In this document: piece after piece, positions 19,313 to 28,296 of the stretch
Numbering within the stretch: the first letter of the stretch is position 1
Layout: every line of letters starts with the position of its first letter
Origin: Paenibacillus sp. JCM 10914
GTDB taxonomy: Bacteria > Bacillota > Bacilli > Paenibacillales > Paenibacillaceae
Direction: 5' to 3'
Length of the DNA: 64,000 nucleotides
Assembly: GCF_001315105.1 (NCBI RefSeq)
Contig: NZ_BAZR01000016.1
Coordinates: 47,359 to 111,358, forward strand
The notes under the pieces: model-generated
The model's database searches: none
Seen by the model: only the letters and a program-made list of their open reading frames with translations
Told to the model about the DNA's origin: nothing
Made by a program: the position numbers and the translations under genes

Positions 19313-20251
19313 TTACGGCCTTTTCTTCTTTTTGTCCGTGTTGCTCTCCGGTTCATTCCTTGGTTCAGCGTCCGCCTCCGTTCCATCCGGATGATTATTA
19401 AACAAATATTGAAACTGCTGGTATGGTTGCGATTGCGTATAGGGTTGTGGTTGATACGTTGGCGGATACGGGTTGGCAGATGTGAACAGCGACTGTTGAG
19501 CAAATGGTCCAAAGGCTCCATATGGAGAATAAGCGGGGTAGGGTGGCCGGCTCTGCTGGTAGTACGGCGCGTAGGCTGGTGTTGAGAATCCGTAGTAGTT
19601 CGGCTGAGATTGCGATGGGGGTGCTTGTGCATAAGTTTGATAGGACGGTGGATACGAGTTATATTGCTGAGGCTGGAAAGCTGCGTGTTGCAAAGCGTCA
19701 AACATCGATTCAGGTTCATCGCGCTTGCCGCAGCCCGGTGGTGGACCTAGAATAACCGATTCTTTAAGCGGAGCAACCGCCTTAGCATATTCCTCCTCGT
19801 TGATGCAATATGCGATATGCATAATTTCCTTCGGGATATGTCGCAGAAAGTCTGAGCCGTATACGATATCAGGCGTCGGCTGATCGAATATCGTCAGAAG
19901 ATGCGCCTTGTCGCTCAACGTTAAGATCCAGTGAAACCATCCCTTGGGGAGCATGGATACCTGACCCGGCTTCAGCTTATAAGTAATCAACTTCTGAGTG
20001 AAGGGATCAAAAACCGAGGTCACCACTTCGCCGCTAATTACAAATACCAGCTCATTCGCATTGGTATGCCAATGCGGCTGGACGATAATGCCTTTCGTCA
20101 GATGGACGTTGAAGAAGCCTGTCGTGATGGCTGGCATCTGGGCACCGAACACTTGCGTTATGTAGTTTCCAGCATCGCGTTTATAATTTAACGTGTCGTT
20201 TGAGTCCGCGAACAACTTCAAATTCGGAGAGGTAAGTATGGGATCCAACAA
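19313..20251 (-). CDS. Cupin-domain protein with Pro/Tyr/Gln-rich low-complexity tail
   Basis: 312 aa. Residues about 1-170 form a single germin-like cupin: motif 1 is HWHTNANELVFVISGEV (His-x-His-x4-Glu metal ligands) and motif 2 is GQVSMLPKGWFHW with the third His. The fold can bind Mn or Fe, as in oxalate decarboxylase-type proteins, but only one cupin is present. From about residue 190 to 285 the sequence is almost entirely Pro, Tyr, Gln, Ser and Ala (for example SYPPSYQTYAQAPPSQSQP), then a charged tail ending in KKKKRP. Such tails occur in spore coat and assembly proteins, so a coat role is possible but not demonstrated. No signal peptide. Confidence 0.8.
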   Translation of the reverse strand: MLDPILTSPNLKLFADSNDTLNYKRDAGNYITQVFGAQMPAITTGFFNVHLTKGIIVQPHWHTNANELVFVISGEVVTSVFDPFTQKLITYKLKPGQVSMLPKGWFHWILTLSDKAHLLTIFDQPTPDIVYGSDFLRHIPKEIMHIAYCINEEEYAKAVAPLKESVILGPPPGCGKRDEPESMFDALQHAAFQPQQYNSYPPSYQTYAQAPPSQSQPNYYGFSTPAYAPYYQQSRPPYPAYSPYGAFGPFAQQSLFTSANPYPPTYQPQPYTQSQPYQQFQYLFNNHPDGTEADAEPRNEPESNTDKKKKRP

Positions 20252-20355
20252 CGATATTCCCCCTTTGCATAATCATAGCTCTATAACAGGGTATGCATGG
20301 GGGAACCCGTCTTATGTAGAGCAAGCTCGAATTTTAAAAACCGTAATCTACCCGA

Positions 20356-21261
20356 TTACTTCTTGATGCCGATCGGTTCTTGAATTTGGCTGAAATAATC
20401 GACGAGAAACTGCTGGAATTGGCGCGCTGCCTGGGACAAGTAACGCTGTTCCTGCCAGGCGAGCGTAAACGTACGGTAACATGAAGGATGTTCAATGCGA
20501 ACCATGTCATAAGCAGGCTCCTCATCATCCCTGCAGCCCGGCACAAAGGCGATGCCGAGCCCAGCGGCTACCAGACTTGCTAATGCTGCCGGTTCATCCA
20601 CTTCACATGCGACATCTCTGGTAATCCCAGCCTCCTCGCAGAACTGCTGATTCATCATACGAAACGGATGTCCGCATTTATATTCGATGAACGCTTCTCC
20701 CTCTACTTCCTGCAGCGAAATGCGCTGCCGACCGGCAAGCCGGTGTCCGTGCGGTACGGCAAGAAATACCTCGGTGTGCAATACGGGAATTTCCCGAATA
20801 TGAGCTTCGTCTAATAGGGCAGCGTTGAAACAGAGATCAATGTCGCCATTCTCCAGCATGGATACCATATCCATCATCGAATCGGGCGGAATTTGAATGA
20901 TTCGGAAATTCACTTCCGGGTACAATTTACGAAAAGCGCCCAGCGCCTTGGTCATGCGGCTAAGCGCCGTTGTGGCCAGCCGAATGCTGCCACGCTCCGT
21001 CCCTGCCAAATCCGCCACTTCTCTTCGCCCTTCTTCCAGTGCTGATAAAGCCGTCTCCACATTTCTCAGAAATGCCTTCCCGAACGAATTGAGTTTGATC
21101 TTCCTGTTCAGCCGATCAAATAGCGGTACGCCCAAATCCTCCTCCAGCCTGGCAATCGTCTTGCTTAGCGCTGGCTGGGCAATACGAAGTTCCTTGGCAG
21201 CCTTCGTCATATGCTCCATGCGAGCAACGGTTTGAAAGTATCGCAGTTGAAGCAATTCCAA
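20356..21261 (-). CDS. LysR-family transcriptional regulator
   Basis: About 301 aa. The winged HTH at the N-terminus reads YFQTVARMEHMTKAAKELRIAQPALSKTI in parts, followed by LEEDLGVPLFDR. The C-terminal two-lobed effector domain includes GDIDLCFNAALLDE and LASLVAAGLGIAFVPG. A TTG at 21261 follows AGGGGTGATC and gives the usual short N-terminus ELLQLRYF; the GTG at 21270 overlaps the ribosome site. It is divergent from an MFS transporter gene and probably controls it. Confidence 0.9.
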   Translation of the reverse strand: MELLQLRYFQTVARMEHMTKAAKELRIAQPALSKTIARLEEDLGVPLFDRLNRKIKLNSFGKAFLRNVETALSALEEGRREVADLAGTERGSIRLATTALSRMTKALGAFRKLYPEVNFRIIQIPPDSMMDMVSMLENGDIDLCFNAALLDEAHIREIPVLHTEVFLAVPHGHRLAGRQRISLQEVEGEAFIEYKCGHPFRMMNQQFCEEAGITRDVACEVDEPAALASLVAAGLGIAFVPGCRDDEEPAYDMVRIEHPSCYRTFTLAWQEQRYLSQAARQFQQFLVDYFSQIQEPIGIKK

Positions 21262-21379
21262 TGTGATCACCCCTATAATTGATATCTTTTAGTATATGGA
21301 TATATTCCTTAATATATATTTTCATTTATTAATTACCGATTGTAGAATAATTCATAACAAAAGAAAAGGGGGAATCGTC

Positions 21380-22761
21380 GTGGATGAACACCAACAGCAG
21401 CCTTCGGCTGAAAAGTTAATACGCATTCTGGCTTTTACCATGATTCTCTCCTCCATGAGTGCCACAATGTTTAACATCGTGCTGCCTGAGATCAGCAAGG
21501 ATTTCCAGCTTTCCTTCTCCCAGGTCAGTTGGGTGGCCTCTATCTATATGCTGATCTACGCAATAGGGTCCGTCATCTACGGGAAGTTAGCCGATACCTA
21601 TAAACTCAAAAATTTGCTGACGATTGGCCTGCTCATCTTTTTTGTCGGGTCTGTCGTCGGATTATCGGCGCAAGCATACTGGATGGTTCTCCTTGGCCGA
21701 ATTCTGCAAGCCTCGGGGGCAGCCGTCATTCCGGCCACCGCGATGATTATACCGGTCCGTTACTTTCCGGCGGAGAAACGCGGCCGCGCGCTCGGCGTTA
21801 CCGCAACGGGGCTCGCCATCGGTAATGCTATCGGCCCCGTGATTTCTGCACTGATGGTGAGCGTGTTCCATTGGCGATGGTTGTTCTTCATCCCGCTTAT
21901 CATCCTTATCACCTTGCCGCTGTATCGCAAATATTTAGGTGACGAACAAGGACGCGGCGCCAGGATCGACTGGCTCGGTGGCGGATTGCTTGCCGGCACG
22001 GTTGCCTTGCTGCTGCTCGCCCTGACGCAAAGCAAATGGCTCCTCGGGCTGGGCAGCCTGCTCTTCCTGCTCTTGTTCATCATTCGGATTCGCTCAGCTA
22101 AAGAGCCTTTCGTACAACCACGCTTATTCCGAAATAAAGGGTATACGATCGGTCTGATCGTCGGCATGTTGGTGATGAGCGTCGGTTATTCCCTCCCTTT
22201 TCTGACACCGCAGCTTCTGGCTGACGTGAACGGGCTTGCCCCCGGTTGGATCGGATTTATCATGGTTCCCGGTGCCGTTATCACCGCATTTCTGGGAGGC
22301 AGGGGAGGAAAGCTGGCCGATACGAGAGGCACGGCTTATCTGTTCTACGCGGCCTCAAGCTGCTCCTCATCTGCTTCGCCTTATTGTCAACATTCGCCGG
22401 AATCGCTCCGTTATTCATTATGCTGTTCCTGATCTTCGGCAATGTCGGCCAAATGTTCATGCAGATCTCGCTATCCAAGACGATCTCCTTATCGCTGACG
22501 AAAGAGCAAACAGGCGTGGGTATGGGCTTGTTCTCGCTTCTTAACTTCCTCTCTGGAGCCATCGTCACTGGCATCTATGGTAGAGCCGTCGACATGGGGG
22601 CCAGCGCCAGCTTAAATCCATTAAGCTTGTTTGCCGGCGCTGCAACATACAGCAACATTTATCTCGTGCTCACGGTGCTTCAGGTCGGAATCCTGCTGCT
22701 GTTCTTCCTGCAATTCGGGAGAGCCGCGAAAAGAAGCTCGCAGCTTCAGGCGACGAAATAA
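21380..22761 (+). CDS. MFS multidrug/tetracycline-type efflux transporter, broken by one frameshift near 22350
   Basis: Drug:proton antiporter-like membrane protein of about 460 aa after repair. The start is a GTG at 21380 with AAGGGGG seven bases upstream. Visible MFS features are motif A (YGKLADTYKLKNLL), motif C-like GNAIGPVISALM, and FPAEKRGRALGVTATGLAIG. The N-terminal frame loses sense after GTAYLFYA, and the following frame continues with GLKLLLICFALLSTFAGIAPLF. One restored base in the GG/GC cluster at 22348-22352 joins them. The C-terminal part contains LTKEQTGVGMGLFSLLNFLSGAI, typical of the 14-TM Tet/DHA2 group. Divergent LysR gene suggests inducible expression. Substrate not deducible. 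Confidence 0.82.
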
Positions 22762-22893
22762 TGACTGGGTCTGCGTAAAAGACGCTCCGAGTACGAAGCA
22801 TTCCTCGGCTACTGTGTGTTAATGTCATCCTTAAACACATTTCGCTTCTCTGTGACTGCATTCAAGGGGAAGAAGCGGGGAAACTCATACAAA

Positions 22894-22930
22894 AAGCAGC
22901 GATTCTCCAATAACTCGGGAATCGCTGCTT
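22894..22930. terminator. Bidirectional terminator between convergent transporter genes
   Basis: Perfect 12-bp stem AAGCAGCGATTC (22894-22905) / GAATCGCTGCTT (22919-22930), flanked by an A-run on one side and T-rich bases on the other. Confidence 0.78.
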
Positions 22931-22954
22931 GTTCTACATTTCTATGATGATGCG

Positions 22955-24802
22955 TTACATCGCGGCACGCTTTAGCTGCCCGTGGTACAAGTCGCTGTAG
23001 AAGCCGTCCTGCCGTAGCAGTTCGTCATGCGACCCCTGCTCGAGCAATCGTCCGTCCTTCAACACCAGTATGCGATCCGCCGAGCGAATCGTATTCAGGC
23101 GATGCGCAATCACGAAGCTGGTACGTCCCTTCATCAACCGCTGAAGTCCCTCTTGAATTTTGATCTCCGTTACGGTATCGATGCTGCTCGTCGCTTCATC
23201 CAGCACCAGCATGGCTGGATTTGCGAGAATTGCACGGGCAATCGCCAGCAGTTGTTTCTGCCCCTGACTGATGCCGCTGCCGTCGGGCTTCAGCACCTTG
23301 TCATAGCCATCCTTCATCCGCACGATGAACGAGTGCGCATTGGCCAGCTTTGCCGCTTCTTCGACTTCCTCGTCCGTCGCATCCAGCCGACCGAATCGAA
23401 TGTTCTCTCGGATCGTTCCTTGGAAGAGGAACGAATCCTGGAGCACGAAAGCCATCTGCGAACGCAAGCTCTCTCGCCGGATGGAGGAAAGATCGCGTCC
23501 GTCCAGCGTGATCGTGCCGTTATTCGGATCATAGAAGCGAGAGAGCAGTTGAATGAGCGTGGTCTTACCGGCCCCTGTCGGGCCCACCAAGGCAATCATC
23601 TCGCCAGGCTTGGCCTCAAAGCTGATCCCTTCCAAGGTATCCCCGCCTTGATCATAGGCGAATGATACGTTGTTGAACTTCACTGCACCTTCTACGCTGT
23701 TCAGTGTAACCGCAGTTCCTTCATCCTTTGCCTCCACTTCCTCATCCAGCACCTCAAACACGCGCTCTGCCCCGGCAATGGCGGACAGCAGCGTATTCCA
23801 TTGGTTTGCCAGATCGTTCAGCGGTCTCGTGAACTGCCGTGCATAACTTTCGAAGATGATGATCACGCCAATCGTAATATGTCCTTGAATCGCCATGATT
23901 CCGCCGATTCCGGCTACTACCGCAAAGCTCAGATTGTTCAGTCCGTTCATCAGCTTCGGAATGAAACCCGATATGCTCTGTGCCCAGAACCCCGATAGCC
24001 GGATTCGTTTATTGCGATCATCAAATTCCCGAATCACTCGCTCCTCTTGCGAGAAAGCTTTGATAATTCGCTGTCCGGACAGCGTCTCCTCGATATATCC
24101 GTTCAAATCACCCAGATTCTTCTGGCGCTCCTTGAACAGCGGTCCCGTTCTTCGCGTGATCCAGCGCATGCCCAAGACCATAAGCGGCACCACGAGGAAC
24201 GTCAGCAAGGTCAGCATGGGACTTAGCATAAGCATGATCGTCAAGGTACCCACCAAGGTTAATACACTGGAGAAGATCTGGATGGCCGAGCTGTTCAGCG
24301 TTGAGCTGACATTCTCGATGTCATTGGTCAGTCGACTCATGATCTCTCCCTGCTGACGCTTACCGTAAAAGGGTATCGGCAAGCGATGCAGATGGGTAAA
24401 CAGATCCATCCGCATTCGGTATACCGTCTCTTGGGCAATGCCGATCATCCAGACGTTGTGGAGCCAGGTTGTCAACGCCTGTAGAACGTACACAGCAGCA
24501 AGGCCTAACAGGAAGTACGGCCAGACCGAATCCAGTGCGGAATTGTCGGACAGAAACTCATCCACCCCAACCCCGATCAGGTAAGGACCGAGTAACGCCA
24601 AACCTGAGCTGAGGGCAACCATAAGCAGAACGAGCGTAAGCTTACCTTTGCGACGGGCAAGGTAGGTCCAAATTCGGCCCAATGTGCCCGACCAGTTCTT
24701 GGCCTTCGCTCTCGGCTTGCCGCTATTCTTTCCCTTCTCCCGCTTGCCCAAGTCAATCTTCGGTCTTGGCTGCTTGAACGGTTCAATGAGTTCTTTGAGC
24801 AT
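22955..24802 (-). CDS. Heterodimeric multidrug ABC exporter, subunit 2 (YfiC-like)
   Basis: Half-size exporter of about 615 aa. Six membrane helices occupy about residues 50-340, then an ATPase domain with Walker A GPTGAGKTT, Q-loop MAFVLQDSFLFQ, signature ISQGQKQLLAIARAI, Walker B MLVLDEATSSID and the switch His in FVIAHRLNT. The catalytic Glu after Walker B is present (DEATSS), so this is the canonical site. The N-terminus is a basic Pro-Gly-Lys extension. The start ATG at 24802 follows GAGAGGAGG; the ATG at 24835 lies before that site. It overlaps the 3' end of the first subunit gene by 20 bp, so the two are translated together, as in YfiB/YfiC. Confidence 0.9.
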   Translation of the reverse strand: MLKELIEPFKQPRPKIDLGKREKGKNSGKPRAKAKNWSGTLGRIWTYLARRKGKLTLVLLMVALSSGLALLGPYLIGVGVDEFLSDNSALDSVWPYFLLGLAAVYVLQALTTWLHNVWMIGIAQETVYRMRMDLFTHLHRLPIPFYGKRQQGEIMSRLTNDIENVSSTLNSSAIQIFSSVLTLVGTLTIMLMLSPMLTLLTFLVVPLMVLGMRWITRRTGPLFKERQKNLGDLNGYIEETLSGQRIIKAFSQEERVIREFDDRNKRIRLSGFWAQSISGFIPKLMNGLNNLSFAVVAGIGGIMAIQGHITIGVIIIFESYARQFTRPLNDLANQWNTLLSAIAGAERVFEVLDEEVEAKDEGTAVTLNSVEGAVKFNNVSFAYDQGGDTLEGISFEAKPGEMIALVGPTGAGKTTLIQLLSRFYDPNNGTITLDGRDLSSIRRESLRSQMAFVLQDSFLFQGTIRENIRFGRLDATDEEVEEAAKLANAHSFIVRMKDGYDKVLKPDGSGISQGQKQLLAIARAILANPAMLVLDEATSSIDTVTEIKIQEGLQRLMKGRTSFVIAHRLNTIRSADRILVLKDGRLLEQGSHDELLRQDGFYSDLYHGQLKRAAM

Positions 24803-26531
24803 GCTGCTGTGCCTCCTCTCCATATTGAGATTCATAGATGCTGCGGTACAAAGAGGAGTTCTCCATCAAGGCCTCGTGATTTCCTTTACCAATCAGACGC
24901 CCATCGTCCAGCAGCAAGATCAAGTCTGCCGATGTAGTCGAACTGATCTTCTGTGTAATCAAAAACGTGGTACAGGACAAATCCTTCAATGCGTCCAGCA
25001 GCGCTCCCTCCGTCCGGACGTCCAGCGCACTCGTGCTGTCGTCCAGTATGAGAATGGCGGGCTTGCGAACGAGCGCGCGCGCAATCGACAATCGCTGCTT
25101 CTGCCCGCCCGACAGGTTGACCCCCCGTTGACCGAGCATCGTCTCATAGCCGTTGGGCAGCTGCTGAATCGTATCGTGAATCTGCGCACTCCGGGCGGCT
25201 TCCTGAATATCATCCAGGGAAGCCTCCTCGCGCCCCCATGCGATATTTTCGCGCACGGTTCCCGAGAAGAGCAATACTTCCTGCGGCACGTAGCCGATAC
25301 TGCCGCGCAGATGCATCGGATCCATTTCTTTAGAGGAAAGTCCGTCAACGATCACATCGCCTTCATCCTCTTCGTACAGTCTTGGTATCAATTGTACGAG
25401 CGAGGATTTACCCGATCCTGTAGCCCCCATAATTGCGATCCGTTCCCCGGCCTTAGCTTAAAGGAAATGTCAGTCAGGACATCGATCTCGCTGCCGGGGT
25501 AACTGAAGCTTACCCGGTCAAATTCAACACTTCCCGAAACGCTGATCTTACCTGCTTGAGCCTTATTCTCCGTACCCGCACCTGCATCTTTCTCCTCTGT
25601 ACGTAGTACTTCTTGAGCCCGCTGAGCCGATGCCCGCCCGCGGGAGAAAGCCACAACCACCCAGGACAAGGCCGACATGGCGCCGATGCAGCGCAAGGAA
25701 TAATTGACAACCGCCACCACTTCACCGACCGTGGCATTGTTCGCGATAATATCCTTACGGCCAAACCACAAGACTGCATGATCCCTGCATTCATTATCAG
25801 CAATATGAAAGGCATGGTGGTTTCGGTCAAACGCAGTGTAGAGATCGTGGTTGTCATCAGCTTGCCCGATGTCTTGGCAAAGCGCTGAATCTCATGTCCC
25901 ATGCGGACAAAAACCCGAATCAGCCGGATACCGGTCAGATTCTCCTGAATGACACCGTTGACCGCATCCAATCGCTGCTGCACGTTACGAAACGCATCGG
26001 CCGCTTTTTCATAATCCAGGCGATAAACAGAAACAACGCCGGCACCGTCAGCACCAGCATTAAGCCGAGCTTCAGGTTGACGACCAGTGCCATAATGATG
26101 CTTCCGAGCACGACCAGCGGTACGCGCGACATGAATCGAAGCGCCATAAACACCGTATCCTGTATCTGCGTAACGTCGCCGGTCAGCCTCGTAATCAGGG
26201 ATGATGTTGCAAAACGATTAAATACGGAGTAGGAGAAGGACTGCACTTTATCGTACAACTTGTCCCGCAGATCATAACCGAGTCCCTGGCTCGTATGGGC
26301 GGCAAAGAATGAGCTTGAGATGCCCGCGATGAAAGCGATAACAGTTCCACCCAGCAGGACGGCGCCCCACTTCCATACGACGGTCAGGTCCTCATTCATG
26401 ATGCCGTCATCAATAATCTTGGAGATGATGAGCGGCTGAATCAGCTCCACCGTCAGCTCGATCAACATCATGGCGAGTGCGGCTATGGCCGCAACGCGGT
26501 ACTTCTTCAAGAACGTAAACATAATTCCCAT
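24783..26531 (-). CDS. Heterodimeric multidrug ABC exporter, subunit 1 (YfiB-like), broken by three frameshifts
   Basis: About 583 aa after repair; partner of the next gene. The N-terminal part starts at the ATG at 26531 (GGAGG upstream) and reads FLKKYRVAAIAALAMMLIEL and on through KIIDDGI. Three single-base losses break it: at the T5 run 26005-26009 (restores IMKKAADAFRNVQQRLDAVN), at 25777 (restores NAGIMAVLWFGRKDI), and at the C4 run 25445-25448 (restores RPGERIAIMGATGSGKSS). The ATPase domain has GATGSGKSS, signature LSGGQKQRLSIARAL and Walker B ILILDDSTSALD. The residue after Walker B is Asp instead of Glu, and the H-loop reads LITQKISS with Gln for His, so this is the degenerate site of an asymmetric heterodimer. 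Confidence 0.82.
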
Positions 26532-27030
26532 AAGCATTCCTCCGAGATGCAGAAGACCTCGATGATGTCCCGAATTCTTGAACCCTGCGGTCTTCACGTA
26601 GTAGCAATATTAGTACGAACGAAAGTGAGATATGTCTATTATAATATATTTTCCTCCTTAACTTACCGGTGTTTAAAAAAAATTGCCGATAGACGGGCCA
26701 TTGCGGTTAGGATAACAGATGGAGTGAACGGTAATAGCGAATGAGCTAGAACGGCGGGTAGAGCGGTGTGCATGGACAACGGATGGAGTGAACGGATATG
26801 GAAAACCAGCGTCGGTTATTTTAATGATAACAGCCCGGCGGCTTGTTTACGGAAGATCATCGTATCACTGGAAATTCGGCAGAATGCCCGAGAAGGAGAA
26901 TATAGATCATTTCGAATCGAAAAAATGCAAAGTGCATTCTTTTTCTACTTCATATCTCTGATCGGAGGGAAATTCGTGCAAATGTGCATCCTTTTCGCTC
27001 GATTATGATTAAAACGACGGATAAGTCCAT
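26532..27030. other. Non-coding or decayed stretch with a direct repeat
   Basis: No supported gene. It holds the promoter region of the exporter operon near its left end. A 14-bp direct repeat GATGGAGTGAACGG occurs at 26718-26731 and 26782-26795 (start-to-start 64 bp). The small open frames here have no ribosome site and no recognisable motif. Confidence 0.5.
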
Positions 27031-27056
27031 AAAAGCCTGCAGATTTGCAGGCTTTT
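27031..27056. terminator. Strong stem-loop
   Basis: Perfect 11-bp stem AAAAGCCTGCA / TGCAGGCTTTT with a 4-nt loop. It can act in either direction. No adjacent gene on the plus strand explains it, so it may be left over from a decayed gene. Confidence 0.65.
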
Positions 27057-27170
27057 CGTTAAATCCCCGGTTATGAGGTGAAATTGCTGCATTATCGCAT
27101 CTTTTTGTAACCCGAGTCGTTCAACGGTTATCAAACTTAGCGCGCTAAACCCCATTTTCTCATTAAAAAA

Positions 27171-27196
27171 GGGGCGCCCCGCAAAGAGCCACCCCG
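27171..27196 (-). terminator. Terminator of the arsR-SRPBCC operon
   Basis: On the minus strand a GC-rich stem (GGGGTG paired with CGCCCC) runs into TTTTTT. It lies about 90 bp past the SRPBCC gene stop. Confidence 0.65.
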
Positions 27197-27283
27197 TTTT
27201 CATGCCATTTACCTTCTATCTATTACATCCCGCTATTTCAGCCAGTCGCGATCAGCAACCCAGCTGTGCCAACTCATTTATCG

Positions 27284-27757
27284 TTACAAATCGCTAAAAA
27301 GCTGAACGTACTGCTCATACTTCACTTTCCATACATCCTTACGCGCTTCAATCGTCTTGCCACCTAGCAGCGCTTCAATTACATCGAGGCACACATCCCA
27401 GCCTGCAATGTCTTTTGGCGTATGGTCAGTAACGTTGGTTATTCGTTCAATCAGTACCAAACGGCAGCCTTCGGGGTCAGGATAGAGCTCGAATCGAACG
27501 CGATCTTCACCCCAAGTGTATTCCAGCACTGCAAACTCTTTATAATCCAGAATCTCGATATCCTCGTAAGTGCCGTCACCCAGATCGAACGTAATTTTCC
27601 CACCTTGTCTTAAATCTTCTACCCTGAGCTCAGGGAACCATTGGGGCAGTTTATCATTGTCCGTTAGATAGGACCATACCTTCTCCACGGAATGCTTCAA
27701 CTTGCGTTCGAACTTCACGATGGTCTCGTTCCCAACCTGTTGTACAACGGCTAACAT
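27284..27757 (-). CDS. SRPBCC (AHSA1/START-like) domain protein
   Basis: 157-aa soluble protein with the AHSA1 pattern: VKFERKLKHSVEKVWSYLTD at the start, KLPQWFPEL, GGKITFDLGDGTYEDIEILD, and a final amphipathic helix with AGWDVCLDVIEALL. The fold makes a hydrophobic pocket. The ligand is unknown. The start ATG follows AAGGAGG. It is downstream of an ArsR regulator, the usual pairing for this group, and is probably controlled by it. Confidence 0.85.
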   Translation of the reverse strand: MLAVVQQVGNETIVKFERKLKHSVEKVWSYLTDNDKLPQWFPELRVEDLRQGGKITFDLGDGTYEDIEILDYKEFAVLEYTWGEDRVRFELYPDPEGCRLVLIERITNVTDHTPKDIAGWDVCLDVIEALLGGKTIEARKDVWKVKYEQYVQLFSDL

Positions 27758-27806
27758 GATAATCCTCCTTCATTTATAGGAATAAATAGATTCAGATGTC
27801 AGTACT

Positions 27807-28124
27807 TCACTTCGACTCATCCTGATCAAGCGCTCGCTCCAGATCTTCCAGCTTGTTCGTCCAGAATTGACGGTAAGGCTCCAGCCAATGGTGGATATCG
27901 GCAAGAGGTTCAGCGTGAAGACGATAGAGATGTCGCTGTGCATCCTTACGCACCAAGACGAGTCCTGCCTCCCGTAATATGCGAAGATGCTTGGACACCC
28001 CCGGTTGACTAAGCGGCATGATCTCTACGATCTCGCCGACCGTCCTCTCCCCGTGCCGCAAATGGTCGAGAATAATTCGGCGATTGGGCTCAGCCAGTAC
28101 TTCAAATAGTTTGTCGTTCATCAT
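27807..28124 (-). CDS. ArsR-family transcriptional regulator
   Basis: 105 aa, a winged-helix DNA-binding protein. The HTH region includes LAEPNRRIILDHLRHGERTVGEIVEIMPLSQPGVSKHLRILREAGLV, in short segments clearly ArsR (LSQPGVSKHLRIL). No Cys metal-site pair is visible, so it belongs to the metal-independent group usually paired with AHSA1 proteins. It is divergent from the stalk-protein gene, and the AT-rich region 28125-28250 would contain its operator. Confidence 0.88.
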   Translation of the reverse strand: MMNDKLFEVLAEPNRRIILDHLRHGERTVGEIVEIMPLSQPGVSKHLRILREAGLVLVRKDAQRHLYRLHAEPLADIHHWLEPYRQFWTNKLEDLERALDQDESK

Positions 28125-28296
28125 GAGTTTATATTACTAGTCAGTTATATTCCTGTCAAGTTATATATAAATATGACATTTCTGTTGCTTAAAAATATTT
28201 TTTCAAAGCCGATGTAAATATTGAAACTTTCGTCAAGGCCGCAGCGTCATATTGTAGAGGAAAATAATAACAACGAAAATTCAGGAGGTTGAGTGT

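Noticed and set aside
19174..19719. Long frame opposite or out of phase with the cupin tail
   Set aside because: It is a frame shadow of the low-complexity Pro/Tyr/Gln region, giving an improbable Arg/Thr/Asn-rich product.
26766..27203. Two small open frames in the gene-poor gap
   Set aside because: No ribosome sites, no recognisable domain and atypical residue content.
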